DNA of 64,000 nucleotides, from positions 2,480,001 to 2,544,000 of the forward strand of contig JAGFBZ010000290.1 of the NCBI GenBank assembly GCA_018398805.1. The letters run 5' to 3'. A program made the position numbers and the translations under genes. How positions within the stretch are numbered: position 1 is the first letter of the stretch; every line of letters starts with the position of its first letter. The stretch comes from Hirundichthys speculiger. Taxonomy: Eukaryota > Chordata > Actinopteri > Beloniformes > Exocoetidae. Below, in pieces: positions 1 through 11,066 of this stretch. The notes below the pieces were generated by a model. It was not told the DNA's origin. It was given only the letters and a program-made list of their open reading frames with translations, and ran no database searches.

Positions 1-187
1 CCAAGAGAGGAGATGGGCAGATACATGTTAGTTAACTGAATGCTTTCATCTCAAATGTGGAAGTGTTGAGACACGCACATCCTTGACACGTTGTGTGCAC
101 CAACAGACAAACAAAATCACACGTGCATACAGTACTACTGTCCAAAAAACATATGTGTCCTTCAAGAGCAGTCAGTCAATTGCACAG

Positions 188-224
<37 letters not shown>

Positions 225-986
225 CACATCTTGCTCAGGCAGCAGTCGAGTTCGCTTTGTCTCTTCTTTTTTTTTTTTTTTTTTTTACACAGCCATTAGT
301 TGTTTTTAAACCTGCATATTTTCTGCTGATTACAGCAAATGGACTATTCGCAGAGCCGTACATGTGGTTGCTATTTGTGAGGAATGGTGAATGTGGTGCA
401 GGCAGAGAGGAGAGAGTGGGGTGTATGAGGTCCTCGGTGGAGATGCAGTTGTTCTTGCCTGCACATAAATGAGTGTGTCTGTGTGTGCATGTAAGATTGA
501 AAAGGAGAAGGCAGTGTATTTAGTGTGTGGACAGGTTTGTATGAGCTTGCATTTGTTTAAAAGAAGGGGGGTAAAGATCATAACACTTAAGTGGAAAGAG
601 ATCAAATCTCCTGTGTGGGGTGGTGAAAGCGTGAAAGGTCACAGTGGAAAAAAGCAACTGAGAAAGAAAAAGGTTGTTAACTGTGGCATCTTCAGCAAGG
701 CTCACTGGGTCACTGTCAGGCAGCATCGTACCAGCAGTGTGTGAGGGTAGTCATGCAGAAAAACCTGCATGACTTTTGTTTTGAAGGAAAAAGAACTTTC
801 ATACTAGAAATAATTAAAATGGCAATTTAAATCCCATAGAACATGAGAAAGAGTTGAGGAAAGATAAAGAATATTTCTGCAAAAATAAATAAATAAATAA
901 AAAAAAATGCAAGTCAAAGCATGGTATTATTGTTATTATTGTAATGTACTGAGGAGACTTACACAGGTAGGGTCTTAGTGACTTAC
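1..986 (-). other. mecom: mecom intron (partial) downstream of the finger-5 exon
   Basis: This begins with the donor gtaagt at 986-981 and runs off the window. It contains a (GT)16 run at 191-222, a T20 tract near 267-286 and a short AAAT repeat near 885-907. I see no zinc-finger coding sequence on the minus strand, so the exon for finger 6 onward is outside. The 129-codon plus-strand frame at 83-472 is a chance frame across the simple repeats. Confidence 0.8.
191..222. repeat. (GT)16 microsatellite
   Basis: An uninterrupted GT run in intronic sequence, followed about 45 bases later by a T20 tract. Confidence 0.97.
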
Positions 987-1140
987 ACATGAAGGGCTTG
1001 ACACTGCTGTGGATGTGCTTATGTTGCTTGAGGCCTGAAGACGTTGCAAACGTCTTGCCACAGTCAGAGCAGGCATGGGCACGTGCACCAACGTGCTGCG
1101 AGCGAATATGCCTCTGTAGGTTACTGGGGTCTGTGAACAC
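987..1140 (-). CDS. mecom: mecom coding exon, rest of zinc finger 4 and zinc finger 5 (154 nt)
   Basis: It reads [18 protein letters not shown], then [18 protein letters not shown] and [15 protein letters not shown]. This is the most strongly recognisable segment in the window: fingers 4 and 5 of the EVI1 N-terminal array. It ends M-T|gtaagt (gt at 986-985), a strong donor, and the interrupted Cys codon starts finger 6, whose exon is not found between 1 and 986 and so lies outside. The acceptor is a tandem cagcag (1146-1141): splicing after the first cag adds CAG (Gln) and starts the exon at 1143. HSSVKPF favours MECOM over prdm16 (HSTVKPF, from memory). Confidence 0.95.
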
Positions 1141-1280
1141 CTGCTGGGGGAAGGAACATAAATAGACAGGGGAGTTATTATCTGCTTCTGCAAAAAAAAA
1201 AAAAAAAAAAAAAAAAGGTGAGTAATGTGGAAACGCACATGAAAAAATGTTCACCCAGCAATGATCCCCTTCAAAAGTCA

Positions 1281-1463
<183 letters not shown>

Positions 1464-1591
1464 TCAGGTCACAGAGAACACTGAATACATCTTATAACCG
1501 TTAGTAGCCACCAGTTCTCATCTGCATCTTTGAAATGTCAAGACGAAAAAAAAATCCTAAATGTATCCTGAAGTGCCCACTGTGCACCTAC

Positions 1592-1703
1592 CTCTGGACA
1601 TCAGGGAAGACCTGGTCACACTCTTTACACTCATGCAGGCTGTGGGATACATGGAGGGGCCGCAGGTCTTGAGGTTCTTGAGCTTTCAGGTCACTGTCCC
1701 CTC
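1592..1703 (-). CDS. mecom: mecom coding exon, linker and first half of zinc finger 2 (112 nt)
   Basis: The acceptor is tatgtag (1710-1704) and the donor CAGAG|gtaggt (gt at 1591-1590), which is close to consensus. Read with the carried G it gives GGDSDLKAQEPQDLRPLHVS, then HSLHECKECDQVFPDVQ and two bases of a Ser codon finished in the next exon. ECKECDQVFPD is nearly identical to the MECOM second finger and differs from the prdm16 version (ECKDCERMFPNKYS, from memory), which is the best single discriminator between the paralogues here. The linker before the finger is diverged, as expected for a disordered segment. Confidence 0.92.
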
Positions 1704-2299
1704 CTACATATGTGAGATAAGACGTGAGAAAATGACATCCTGAAGTCGAAGAATTATTGTAGGGGTGAATCACTGCGAATACATATATATAATATATATC
1801 GAATAATATATCGCGTGGTCATATCAGTTCTGGATTATGCTGGGGACCTTTGTTCTAATATATGTTTCTTTCAATATTCTGTCACAAACACAATCATAAG
1901 GTATGTCTGCGGCCTTTGAGTGTCAACTGTTCCACACTTGCACCGCTGCTGGCAGTGGACATTTAAATTACATTTTAGGTCTTGCTACTGCATATAATTA
2001 ATGAAGTATCATGGAAGGATATGTGCTTGTCTGCTCCATGTTATGCAGCTGTGTCACTATGGCTCATTCACCTAATGTCAAAACAAACATTTCACACCCT
2101 TTTTTTTTCTTAAACATATCACCACCTATAGCAGTTTGTAGACTCATCCTTCCACAGCTAGTTTCACTCTGAGCTCAGTTTCTGCAGCTTAAATGATTAG
2201 TTTAGCTTTCTCAGCCACTCATCCTTCTTGTCACTCTTCACTATGACGTGTTTACAGCGGGATGAAACGGGCACGCCGACATAGAAAAGTAAGTCAAAC
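1704..2299 (-). other. mecom: mecom intron between finger-1 and finger-2 exons (596 bp)
   Basis: AT-rich intron, including a palindromic TATATATAATATATAT patch near 1783-1812. I see no coding, RNA or mobile-element signal. Confidence 0.85.
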
Positions 2300-2413
2300 C
2301 TGGATTGAGGAAGGACGAGGGGGGCATCCCACATGGCTGCTTCTGGTGGTCCAGCAGCTGGTTGCGGGACTCGAAGTGCTGGTCACAATCCTCACAGCGA
2401 TACTGTCTCTCCT
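2300..2413 (-). CDS. mecom: mecom coding exon, zinc finger 1 (114 nt)
   Basis: The acceptor is catgcag (2420-2414) and the donor CCAG|gtttg (gt at 2299-2298). With the carried G it reads [19 protein letters not shown], then [19 protein letters not shown], and ends on the first base of a Gly codon. CEDC...H...C is the atypical C2HC first finger of EVI1/PRDM3; in prdm16 the corresponding region diverges (CEDCDELFQSKLDL, from memory). The finger is followed by a low-complexity Pro/Ser linker. The sequence after the finger is shorter than I recall in mammals, where a further acidic stretch precedes finger 2. Part of that linker is encoded at the start of the next exon. Confidence 0.92.
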
Positions 2414-2520
2414 CTGCATGGTGGAAGTGAAGAAAAATGATCATCTTGTGTGCTTAAAAGAGATATGCATGTTGAAATGTCCCAAAAATAGACAAAAGTG
2501 TGTGTTTGTGTAGTGCAGAC

Positions 2521-2623
2521 CGTGTATATCAGGAGCCATGGTGTCATATGAATACTCTTCAGCCTTCATGAAAAGTAGCAGCTCTTCACCGGGAAAAATG
2601 TCTCTGGTGACTTTGTAGAAGAT
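2521..2623 (-). CDS. mecom: mecom coding exon, end of PR domain and EVI1 start codon (103 nt)
   Basis: The acceptor is gttgcag (2630-2624). The exon opens IFYKVTRDIFPGEELLLF, continues MKAEEYSYDTMAPDIH, and ends with one base of the next codon at CACG|gtctgc. PGEELLLF is the closing strand of the PR domain. The methionine at 2569-2567 matches the family's EVI1 initiator (human EVI1 begins MKSEDYPHETMAPDIH, from memory), so this exon carries both PR-domain end and the internal start used by the short isoform. It joins in phase 0 to the 9.6-kb exon across a 6.96-kb intron, and in phase 1 to the 2.4-kb exon across a 107-bp intron. Its donor gtctgc is weaker than consensus. Confidence 0.93.
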
Positions 2624-4894
2624 CTGCAACAAAAACATTTTTTTTTACTATTAAACATGAGCATTTTAGTTACGAGTCACACAAAACCATGAAAGCAACA
2701 TATCCTTTTTTGTACTAAAATTATAATTTTTCCTGTCTTGAAAATATTTTGCAGCTGCTTTGTTATTGATTTTTATTTCCTCCTCCTCACACGGCATTGA
2801 AATGTGGGCAACACAACCAAATTTCCAAAAGCAGCAGAAGTCCCTTAGGGTAGCTCTTGGTACTGTACAAATATAAACATAAACACAAACTGCCCCAGTT
2901 GTGTACAGGATTGTCATACCACCAGTGCCACTACATAGGCCAGACATATACATGAAAATATACACGCTCATTAACTTGTAATTCATCATCATATGAGACA
3001 TCCATCTTCAGGTATATGAATGAAAGCACTAACAACCATCTTGTAGAGTAAATACACTGTCTCATAAATACACACTGTAAAGATTATAGCGGGCAGGAAG
3101 TGGTAAATGAATGTGTGGAGAGCAATCTCCCTAATTCGACAGCAAGCAAACCAAACGAGTTGTATAAAAAAATGTTAACTGAAGCATTTCAACTTGGTGT
3201 AGAGGAGTAAAACCACCTCCAGGTGTCCACTTTACTGCAAAACGTCTTCCCCCAGCTACCTCATTTCACTGCACCTGAACATTTTCAACGCGACCATTTC
3301 ACCGCCAGAAGAGGCACGTGACAAAACAGGTGAGTGTGTGTTAGGGAGGGAGGGAGGTTTTCAAGAGTCAGCTGAGAGACCCTGTGACTGCAAAGCTTCC
3401 GATGGATTCACAATAGCTTTTCTCTGTGAAACAATCCCACATTGGGGTATTTTTGGCATGCCCTGGATGTTTAGTGTGTCAGCTTCCTTTGCTGTGTCAA
3501 CATGACAATAACGATGGATGGAGTTTATTAGAAGGCTAATTGGGAAGGGGGGGTTGCTTCTGGGAAGTCGCAGGTACATCTCTCATGAAGGGAATTCTTG
3601 ACAAATAAAAATGAGTGAATGCTACAGCCACAGTGTCTCGACAGAAGGCTGGTCACAATAAGGTAACTTGAGGTATTCTGGAGACTGTTCTATAATTGTG
3701 TGAGCTATTGTTCTAACTTTGGGCAAATGATGTAATGGTAAAGACACCACTACCATGTCACTGGAGCAAAAGGAGCTCAAGTCAGCCTGACCAGGACAGA
3801 CCTCTTGCATGTCAGTAAGCTAAAAGAGTTATTGGCACAGAGGAACTGATGTTGTTTTGTGGCGTCATAAAAATATGATTTAAATTCAAGCATTAGAAAA
3901 ATGTGAGTCTGCAAGAAATTCAGTGTGGAGGGAAGCAGCCACTGACAGTCTGTCTCCTATTACAGGCTAAACCAGAGTCATTACAGTTATCCAAAACAGG
4001 AGAAACTTATTATTTATTAACCACTAAGTTTAATCCAAAAATATTCCTCTTTTATGGAATTTCATTTTCATTTATTTGGGCGGAAACTTTTGATTTGAGG
4101 TCACTGAAGGACCACGGAGAAAAGTTGGCCAGCGTCTTAACTGGTTAGTCAAAGAGAAACAACAGTCCTGGTGTGTAACAGTCAAGCTCAACCCCCGCCG
4201 TTTCTAGAAAAAAAACAGAATTAAGGGAGCTGAACTGCGAGGGTCCTTTATCCCTGACATTTTTCACTTCAGCTTCTGTTCTTTATCATAAACACAACAG
4301 CGTGTGGACTTGGAGAGTCCAACAAAGAGCGTGCATGCGTCTATGGACAAACACATACAGGCCCTCACAGGCCATCACCCCTGTGAGGTCACTAAAATAT
4401 TGTGATTCGGGAACAATCAGAGAGAAGCTCAAACAGACATGTTAGTCTCCAGGGAATCCGCTCAGAGACAGTGATACTGAGACTGATGCCAGAGGCCGTG
4501 TGGAAAGCTACCAGTGTGTGTCCATTTTAGGACGACGTCAAAACCACTTTTTTTTTTCTTTTATAAAAACAAGTAAACACGAGGATGGAAAAATAATACA
4601 ATCATAGTTGTTATACGATTAGAAACCCATAGTGAGGGACACGCATCATTCTTTCCACCATACAGAAGTCTTCGTTGGCAAGAAATGCTTCTGCAAGTGA
4701 CTTCTACCTTTCTTTGATGACTTAATCCCTTTCTACATACATTATATGTATACACATTATATATATTTTTTTCTTTTTTTTTTTAAAGTACATACAAGCA
4801 GGGAAAAGGGATTAGGATTAGAAGGGGAATTCCTGACATCTCCACCCCTCCCCTGAACGTCCACAGAGATACAGTGAAAACTTTCACACAAATA

Positions 4895-5310
4895 CACTGC
4901 AAAAACTCAAAATCTTACCAAGTGTATTTTTCTAATTTCTAGTCAAAATATCTCATCACACTTAATATAAGACAAAATCACCTAAAGAGTAACATTTCAG
5001 TGAGATATAGGAGCTTGTTTTAAGACAGTGCATCTTGAATATCTTGTTAAGTGAAATAGTCTTGAAAACACCTTGTTTTGAGTCATATCTCAGATGAAAC
5101 AAGTTTTTTTGACTTGACTTGACATGTCATAAGATTTTTAAGCTAATTTCAAGATCTTGTTAGGCTTAAATATAATGTCTTATTTCATGAAATCTTATTA
5201 AGGGAATTTTCACTTGTTCCATTGGCAGATTCTTTTGCTTATTACAAGCAAAAATATCTTGTATTAAGTTTTTTTTTTACTTATTTTTTGAGTGGCCTTT
5301 TTTTCCAGTG
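4895..5310. mobile_element. CACTG-ended MITE (non-autonomous DNA transposon), 416 bp
   Basis: Left end CACTGCAAAAACTC and right end, reverse-complemented, CACTGGAAAAAAAG form terminal inverted repeats. The interior is AT-rich with repeated AAGATATTTTG / CTTGTTTTAAG-type words in both orientations. TA flanks both ends, possibly a 2-bp target duplication. Elements with CACTGCAAAAA ends are abundant in teleost genomes; I recall them as CACTA/EnSpm-type or hAT-type MITEs and do not assert the family. No open reading frame. Confidence 0.75.
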
Positions 5311-5391
5311 TAAATAGGCAACAGCTCACCCTGGAGCGGAAGGCTCAGTGTTTGATTCTTGGGGTCATTTTAGCACTTTACAGTCATTCTA

Positions 5392-5413
5392 ACACACACA
5401 CACACACACACAC
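5392..5413. repeat. (AC)11 microsatellite
   Basis: An uninterrupted AC run just beyond the MITE's right end. Confidence 0.95.
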
Positions 5414-6534
5414 TGCAAACAGTGGCAGAAGAAAATCTGGAGCCAAGATGCCCAGAGTGGAGTTCACACTGAGAGCCTGCTGCTTCAGCACCAGGGTCGT
5501 TTTGTCCAAACAATACAAACGACGTGAGCGCAGAAGTGTCAAGAATAGCTGAGTACGTCTCAAATGTTCACTTAAAAATAAACATTTTTTTATTTAAACT
5601 GGAAGCTGATAATCCTTTGTAATCCTTTTTTTTTTTTTTGTCTAGGGATGATAGTCTACTATGTCACGTCTTATCTTTGTCTCTCATCCCCTCTCCCTGT
5701 CAAAGGTTACAGTCATAAGAGGATCAGGGGCTATAATGGTTCATCTTGTTACCTTGACACCATTAGTCATTAGGAGATTAAAGACAGTCACATTTTCCCC
5801 AAGTACACCCTGTTGGCCGATTCCTCACTGACACACAGCTGTTTCCAGAGATGCGTCATTCACTTACATTGTTGTGTCCAAGTGAACTCTGACTGGCTGC
5901 TTGTCTTTGTGTAAAAACTTCCAATCTCACTCTACTTCGGTTTTTAAAAACTGCAGGGTAAAACTGAACATCCAGGCTGCCCAATTCCATACATTTAACA
6001 AAAAAATTCACCGTCTTGTTTGCTTGTGCTAGCTCGGCTGTTGCACAACAGCGGCCCTGCATGTTGGCATGTGTTGCGACTTCCCTGCAGTTATCAGGGT
6101 CATGCTACATGTACGGTATATTTGGCAGCCCTCAACGCCGTTTGGCTTCTAAACAAAACCATTACGTGAGTTGGATTGCAATAAAGGGCAAGAGCACGAA
6201 ATGTGCAGCTAGTTCCTGTAAATTGGATGAATATGTGAGGAAGCCAGACAACTCTCTCCATGATGGGAGGATAGCTCCAAAAGCTATCTCAAAAGATAGA
6301 ACCTTTGCATCTGTAAAATGCTGTTTCGTGTCTTTTAATCTTTGAAAGCTGACATTAGGTTTTTCCCGTGCAATTCTCCTGGTTTGTATAAACTGAATCT
6401 CTTTTTACGGTAGATTTTTGTGAATCCCTCCAAACTAAAGTGCTTCATGCCGTTATCTCTGTGAGTTAGACAGCACAAGTATATTCACATGGTGAATGGC
6501 CGTCAGTTTTTGCTAACATGCCCCTGAGCCACTT

Positions 6535-6895
6535 TATTGCACTCAACACTGAGTGAGAATCAATAGAGCGGATGAGATTAACACTCATATCCTTCTGTAC
6601 TATCTTATGAAAGGCTCTTGAGGGCCTCGTTGGATGATGTTAATTACACCTTTAATCAATTCTCCATTCAGTTGAATCAGTGGAGTGAGAGAGCACTGTG
6701 GAGGGTTTTTGAAGCACTAATCGCTCTAATTATCTTAAAGACAAAACACAGTGATCATGAAGGGATGGATGCAGGCTGGCGGTGCTCAGGCGGCCTTGTT
6801 CAGTGCATCAGAGAAGTTTGAGCATTGTCAAATAGACGCTCATAGCAGGTCACAGTGTCAGTAAAAAAGATTTAGCAATTACAAATTACACTTGG
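6535..6895. promoter_or_regulatory. Candidate conserved non-coding element in the PR-domain intron
   Basis: About 360 bp of complex sequence free of simple repeats, with two TAATTA homeodomain cores (6641-6646 and 6727-6732), AATCAAT words and a GATCAT box, in an otherwise low-complexity intron. This texture is typical of vertebrate developmental enhancers. It is an inference from composition only; no comparison was possible. Confidence 0.3.
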
Positions 6896-9584
6896 TGAAT
6901 GCTGGGTAGGGCTTTAATTAAAAATGAACTGAAAATCTGTTTGTTATTTGTTTTCTTCACAGAGCTGTTTTTATTAGGGGCTAAATGCAAACCTGCCAGT
7001 TGTAGCACGCTGAAGTCATTAAAGACTTCAGTGTGACTCACAAACTGCGACACCTGCCATCTCCTTCCTCTCCAGGCTTTCCTCTTGCTTTCCACTCATC
7101 AGTGTCAAACACATAAAGCACTAAAACAGAAAAGCTTATAAAAAATATAAGCTGTCCTTGTTCAATTTTGGATCTATAACTAATGCTTGAAGGGAAGAAA
7201 AATAAAAAAAAATAAATCTTTCACTTTTGTCCCATAAACAGAGGATGTGCAGTGACGGATTTTCCCCCTCTTCATAAAGACAGTGTTTTTTTTTTTATAA
7301 TGGAAAAATAAAATGTTGGTTTTAGTTGATTTTTTTTTTTTTACCATTTTCAGTCAGGTGATCTGCAGATGCTTCTCCAATACATCCACTGATACGTTGA
7401 TGGACACACAGCAAAGCCAGTGAGAAGGAAAAAAAGAGAAAATGAAAGCGAAAGAGAGCTGAAAAGGAGAAATGGGATCCTTAACGGTTTCTCCAGTTTA
7501 AAAAAAAAAGAAAAGAAAAAGGCGCTTGTCTCAGTCATTCATTCCTCTCTCAAACCTCCCCCCCACCTCCCTCCTTCTCCAGAGATTGGTCATAAAGTTT
7601 TATGATAAACAGAACTGGGTCAGAAATAAGAGGATAGAGGCCAGTTTTACTCTCACACTGGCAGAGCTCGAACGGTGCTTGAAAAATACCCAGGACCGAA
7701 TAACGAGCAACACACCTGGAAATTGCTTGTCATTGCAGGACAGTGTCCTAAAATAAATCGTGTGACAAATCGTTTCTGTCTGATGGCATGAGAAAATTTT
7801 CTTTTAATTTGTGTCTGAGGGAAGATTTAACAGGACATGGAGTGTTTAAGCCCCGACCAGCTCGGTCAGGCTCCTCTGTGGAAATCTGGAGATCTTACAC
7901 GGTATACAGCATGTGGCAAATGCGTAATATGTGGTTTCAGGCTGTGTTTAGACTCAGCACTTCTCGCTGGAATCAGGTACTGTGTGCTTTAACGTTTCCA
8001 GCTCAGAATGAGGAGCGTGGGGAGTCATCTGAACCGCAGTGAACAATTCACAATCCTAACGGTCATGCGTGCACACGTGTAGACACACGGGCACTTGCAG
8101 GTGTGTGCGCGCGCACACTTCACAGACATAATGAAATGCTTGACACACTCCCAGCAAGTCAACACACACAAATGACCGTGCACACATGGACACAAGTAGC
8201 CCTCATGGGCTTAGACACACACACACACTGTACCGAAAACTGACAGCGGCCTTACAGGACCACCCCATTTAGTCTATTCAGTTTAAACATACAGACAGGC
8301 ATTGTGAGACGCTACAGTGTGTTTTCAAAAACACCAGCGTTGGCCGGAAGGCTTAAAGACAGCACATTGTGCCGTGTTGTGACAGTGTGTAATACTTAAC
8401 AATCACCTCATCATAGCCATGTCCGTGACCTGTCGGAGCCTTACACAGCTAACCAAGCAGAACCACAGTGTTGACAGCGAGTCACACCTCACGTAGAGGG
8501 CAACTCAGGGAAGCTCTCCGCTCATTTGTCTCTCCGTGTCTGTTACAAGAGAGTGGCTATTAAGTACGTCTGAGGAGCTTCTTCTCCTCTTTTGCATTCT
8601 CTCTGCTGACTGATCTCTGCTCTTTACTGAGAAAAAGGATGAGAGGATGACGCTTCTAAGAATATGTTTATTAAAATATCTCAGCACAAAAACAAGCCAA
8701 GTGCAAAATCTAGATGTTTTTTTTTCTGTAAGAAATGTTTCTAATCTAAACTAGCAACCAATGCATTTTTATTTTGTAACTAAAAAGTACTGCAGTGAAA
8801 TGTAGTTTGTGGAGAGATTTAAAAGGAGTAATCTAGATGGACCACCAGTGAGAAGCGGTGACAACCATGCAAGCTAGATTATGTTTTTTTTTTTTTGTTT
8901 TTTTTTTAAACCGGGTCAAGCAATGGTATGCTCCACGCACGCGTCAAATAAAATTTAGGCTCTTGTCTTTCTGCTTCTCTGCGTGTTTCTGTCTGCGGGA
9001 TTACTGAGATGAACGGACCCCCATGAGCCCAGCACGCACCTCTTTACAGCCAGGTGAGCAGCAAAAGGACTGTGACATTCCTGACATATCTAAGAGTTTA
9101 TATCGCAAGCGTGACAGGGAAGTGTGTGGAACGATCACCTCGGCCCGCCGCCTCTGATCGTGCCCTGTGGTCCTCGCACAGCAGAAGCCAGGACACAATT
9201 ACAGAAGAAAAACATGCACAGATAGCGCGGCGTCTCTGTAGTGCAGCGTGGGAGAAGAGGTGTGTGCGTAAAGTGAAGGCAAGGTGGGCCAACCGCTCAG
9301 AGGCCTATCTGACTTGGATCACAATAACACCTTTTAACACAACGGCATGCAGACATGACAGCTATTGGAAATGCGGAGAGGCCTCCTGGCACAAGAGATG
9401 TGTTAAAAAAGAAGGGGATGAGTGGAGTTTAAAAGCTCGATTCCCCCTGCCAGACACCGAGATTCAGAGGACACATCACCATTTGGGAATTCAAAAATCA
9501 AGCCATTGGCATGTGTTTCCTCTCATTTATTTCCTTTCTTGGGCTCATATTCCTGTTGTGTCGAGGAGTTCTGTCTCCACGTAC

Positions 9585-9719
9585 CTGATCATCTATCTGG
9601 CACGCTGTCAGGTTGGGCTGTGTGGCCGGAGGGGCAAACTGGATGTGCTTCAGCCAGCTGCCTATGTCTGGTTTGCTTGCATCCACACAGAATTTTACAT
9701 GGCCTGACCCATCCAAGAT
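9585..9719 (-). CDS. mecom: mecom coding exon, PR-domain middle segment (135 nt)
   Basis: Minus-strand exon of 45 codons, phase 0 at both ends. It starts after a pyrimidine-rich acceptor ending cgcag (9724-9720) and stops at a CAG|gtac donor (gt at 9584-9583). It reads ILDGSGHVKFCVDASKPDIG, then SWLKHIQFAPPATQPNL and TACQIDDQ. From memory of the family this is the PRDM3 PR-domain segment that in human reads VKFCIDASQPDVGSWLKYI...LVACQINDQ. PR domains are SET-like; PRDM3 and its paralogue PRDM16 have been reported to methylate histone H3 lysine 9. In the long MDS1-EVI1 product this exon codes; in short EVI1 transcripts the equivalent exon is 5' untranslated. The preceding PR exon is not in the window. 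The 217-codon plus-strand frame at 9054-9707 is antisense shadow. The assignment to mecom rather than prdm16 rests on this exon plus the finger exons. Confidence 0.93.
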
Positions 9720-11066
9720 CTGCGAAGAGGGAGGAAAAAAAAGAAAGAGAGATCAGACTTTGATCAGTATCAGAGCAGGTTAGTGTGTCCAAACACCAGC
9801 TAACCACAAACCTCCCACTGAGAAATACCCAACGTCAGAGGCCAGTCTGCAGAGGAACACACACACACACACAAACAGAAACACACACATACAGACAAAA
9901 ACACAATCACATTATCAGCAGCCTAATTTTTTTGATTAAAAAAAATAAAAAATAAAAAAAAACAATGACATAAAAATGTTGATGAAATTAATGACCATGA
10001 CTCTGAGCTTTTCTTCTATATTGCAGTTTCCATATCAGTAATAATAATGCAAATGCTATGAATGGATTTTTTTATACAAACAGAAAACAATAAATCAGTA
10101 CAAATAAGAAAGCAAGTGTGAATAAATTACAAAAGAATGTTTAAAGAAAATCATCATGACAGGTAATTCAGTAAATAAATTATTCTATCCATTTTGTTTT
10201 GTTATTTTGTTCTTGTCAGGTAGAATTGTTTTTTTTTGTTAACAAACAATATCAATGAATAAAACAAATAATCCCAAAAAGAAGAAAAAAATCTATTTAA
10301 AAAAATCTGTTTTGAAACTATTTTGTTTTTAAATTGACCTCAGCTGACATTTAAATGTGTTGCTGTAAATGTAGTTGAAACAAAACTATTATCATTTCAC
10401 AGCAATAATAAGGACAAGAACATGAATTATTATAATAATAATAATGATAATAATAATAATAATAATAATAATAATCATAATAGTAATAATAATAATAATA
10501 ATATGCTTTGCCCTCTTTCACAACATCAGCAAACTTCTATAGTGAACAACCCAATAATAATGAATTTAAAGAAGCTAATTGTTCTGTAAATCATCACATC
10601 AGTGGACTGTTCGATTATGATATATGCTGTATTTCTCCTTGGAGTATTGTAAACAATATGACATTGTTTCAAGGTGTTAACATTTTCAACATTTACTACA
10701 CTGCAGCTGTAAACTTTACTGGGAAACAAATCAATTGCAGGAAACCACAAGTGATAAGAATTATGGAGACAAGCCGATTGTTAGGATGCAAAACAGAATC
10801 TCTTTCAGGGTCACAAATCTGCCTCTCTCTCTTTGTATTAAGCTGCCACTGAATAAATATTTAGGTTTTTTTTTTTAAGTCCATTGTCCGGACAAACGCA
10901 TGCGTCCTGTACATCAGCCTCCGGGCTTTCTGATACTTTTACCGGACAAACTCGGTTTAAATTGTCAGGACACAAACGCCGCCGGTCGCTTTGTTTTGCT
11001 TTTGAATTGTGACAATTAAAGCTAACGAATGTTTTAGTTTAAAAATAAAAGTGCGAATCCTCTTAC
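9720..11066 (-). other. mecom: Putative EVI1-form first intron (about 1.35 kb)
   Basis: Between the candidate non-coding exon donor (11066-11065) and the acceptor of the 9.6-kb exon. Strongly AT-rich from 9920 to 10510, ending in an (ATA)n run. The plus-strand frame at 10508-10852 (114 codons) has no recognisable product. For the long MDS1-EVI1 transcript this is simply the 3' end of a much larger intron. Confidence 0.55.
10429..10503. repeat. (ATA)n / TAATAA microsatellite
   Basis: About 75 bases of near-perfect AAT repeat with a few G and C interruptions (ATAATGATAATAATA...). Confidence 0.95.

Larger units (their letters stand above)
2624..9584 (-). other. mecom: mecom intron inside the PR-domain coding region (6.96 kb)
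   Basis: This spans from the 9.6-kb PR exon donor to the 2.6-kb exon acceptor. It contains a CACTG-ended MITE (4895-5310), a (AC)n run (5392-5413), many A/T tracts, a CA/GT-rich patch at 8050-8230 and a complex homeodomain-motif block at 6535-6895. The open frames at 6016-6345, 3903-4148 and elsewhere have no recognisable product or splice support. I see nothing notable in 2700-4850, 5450-6500 or 6900-9500 beyond low-complexity runs. Confidence 0.85.

Noticed and set aside
1..986. Search for the finger-6 exon (VCHKSYTQFSNLCRHKRMH-type)
   Set aside because: Not present in any minus-strand frame.
9054..9707. 217-codon plus-strand open frame, the longest in the window
   Set aside because: It covers the mecom PR exon in antisense, has no recognisable domain, and the minus strand there has both splice sites and conserved protein.
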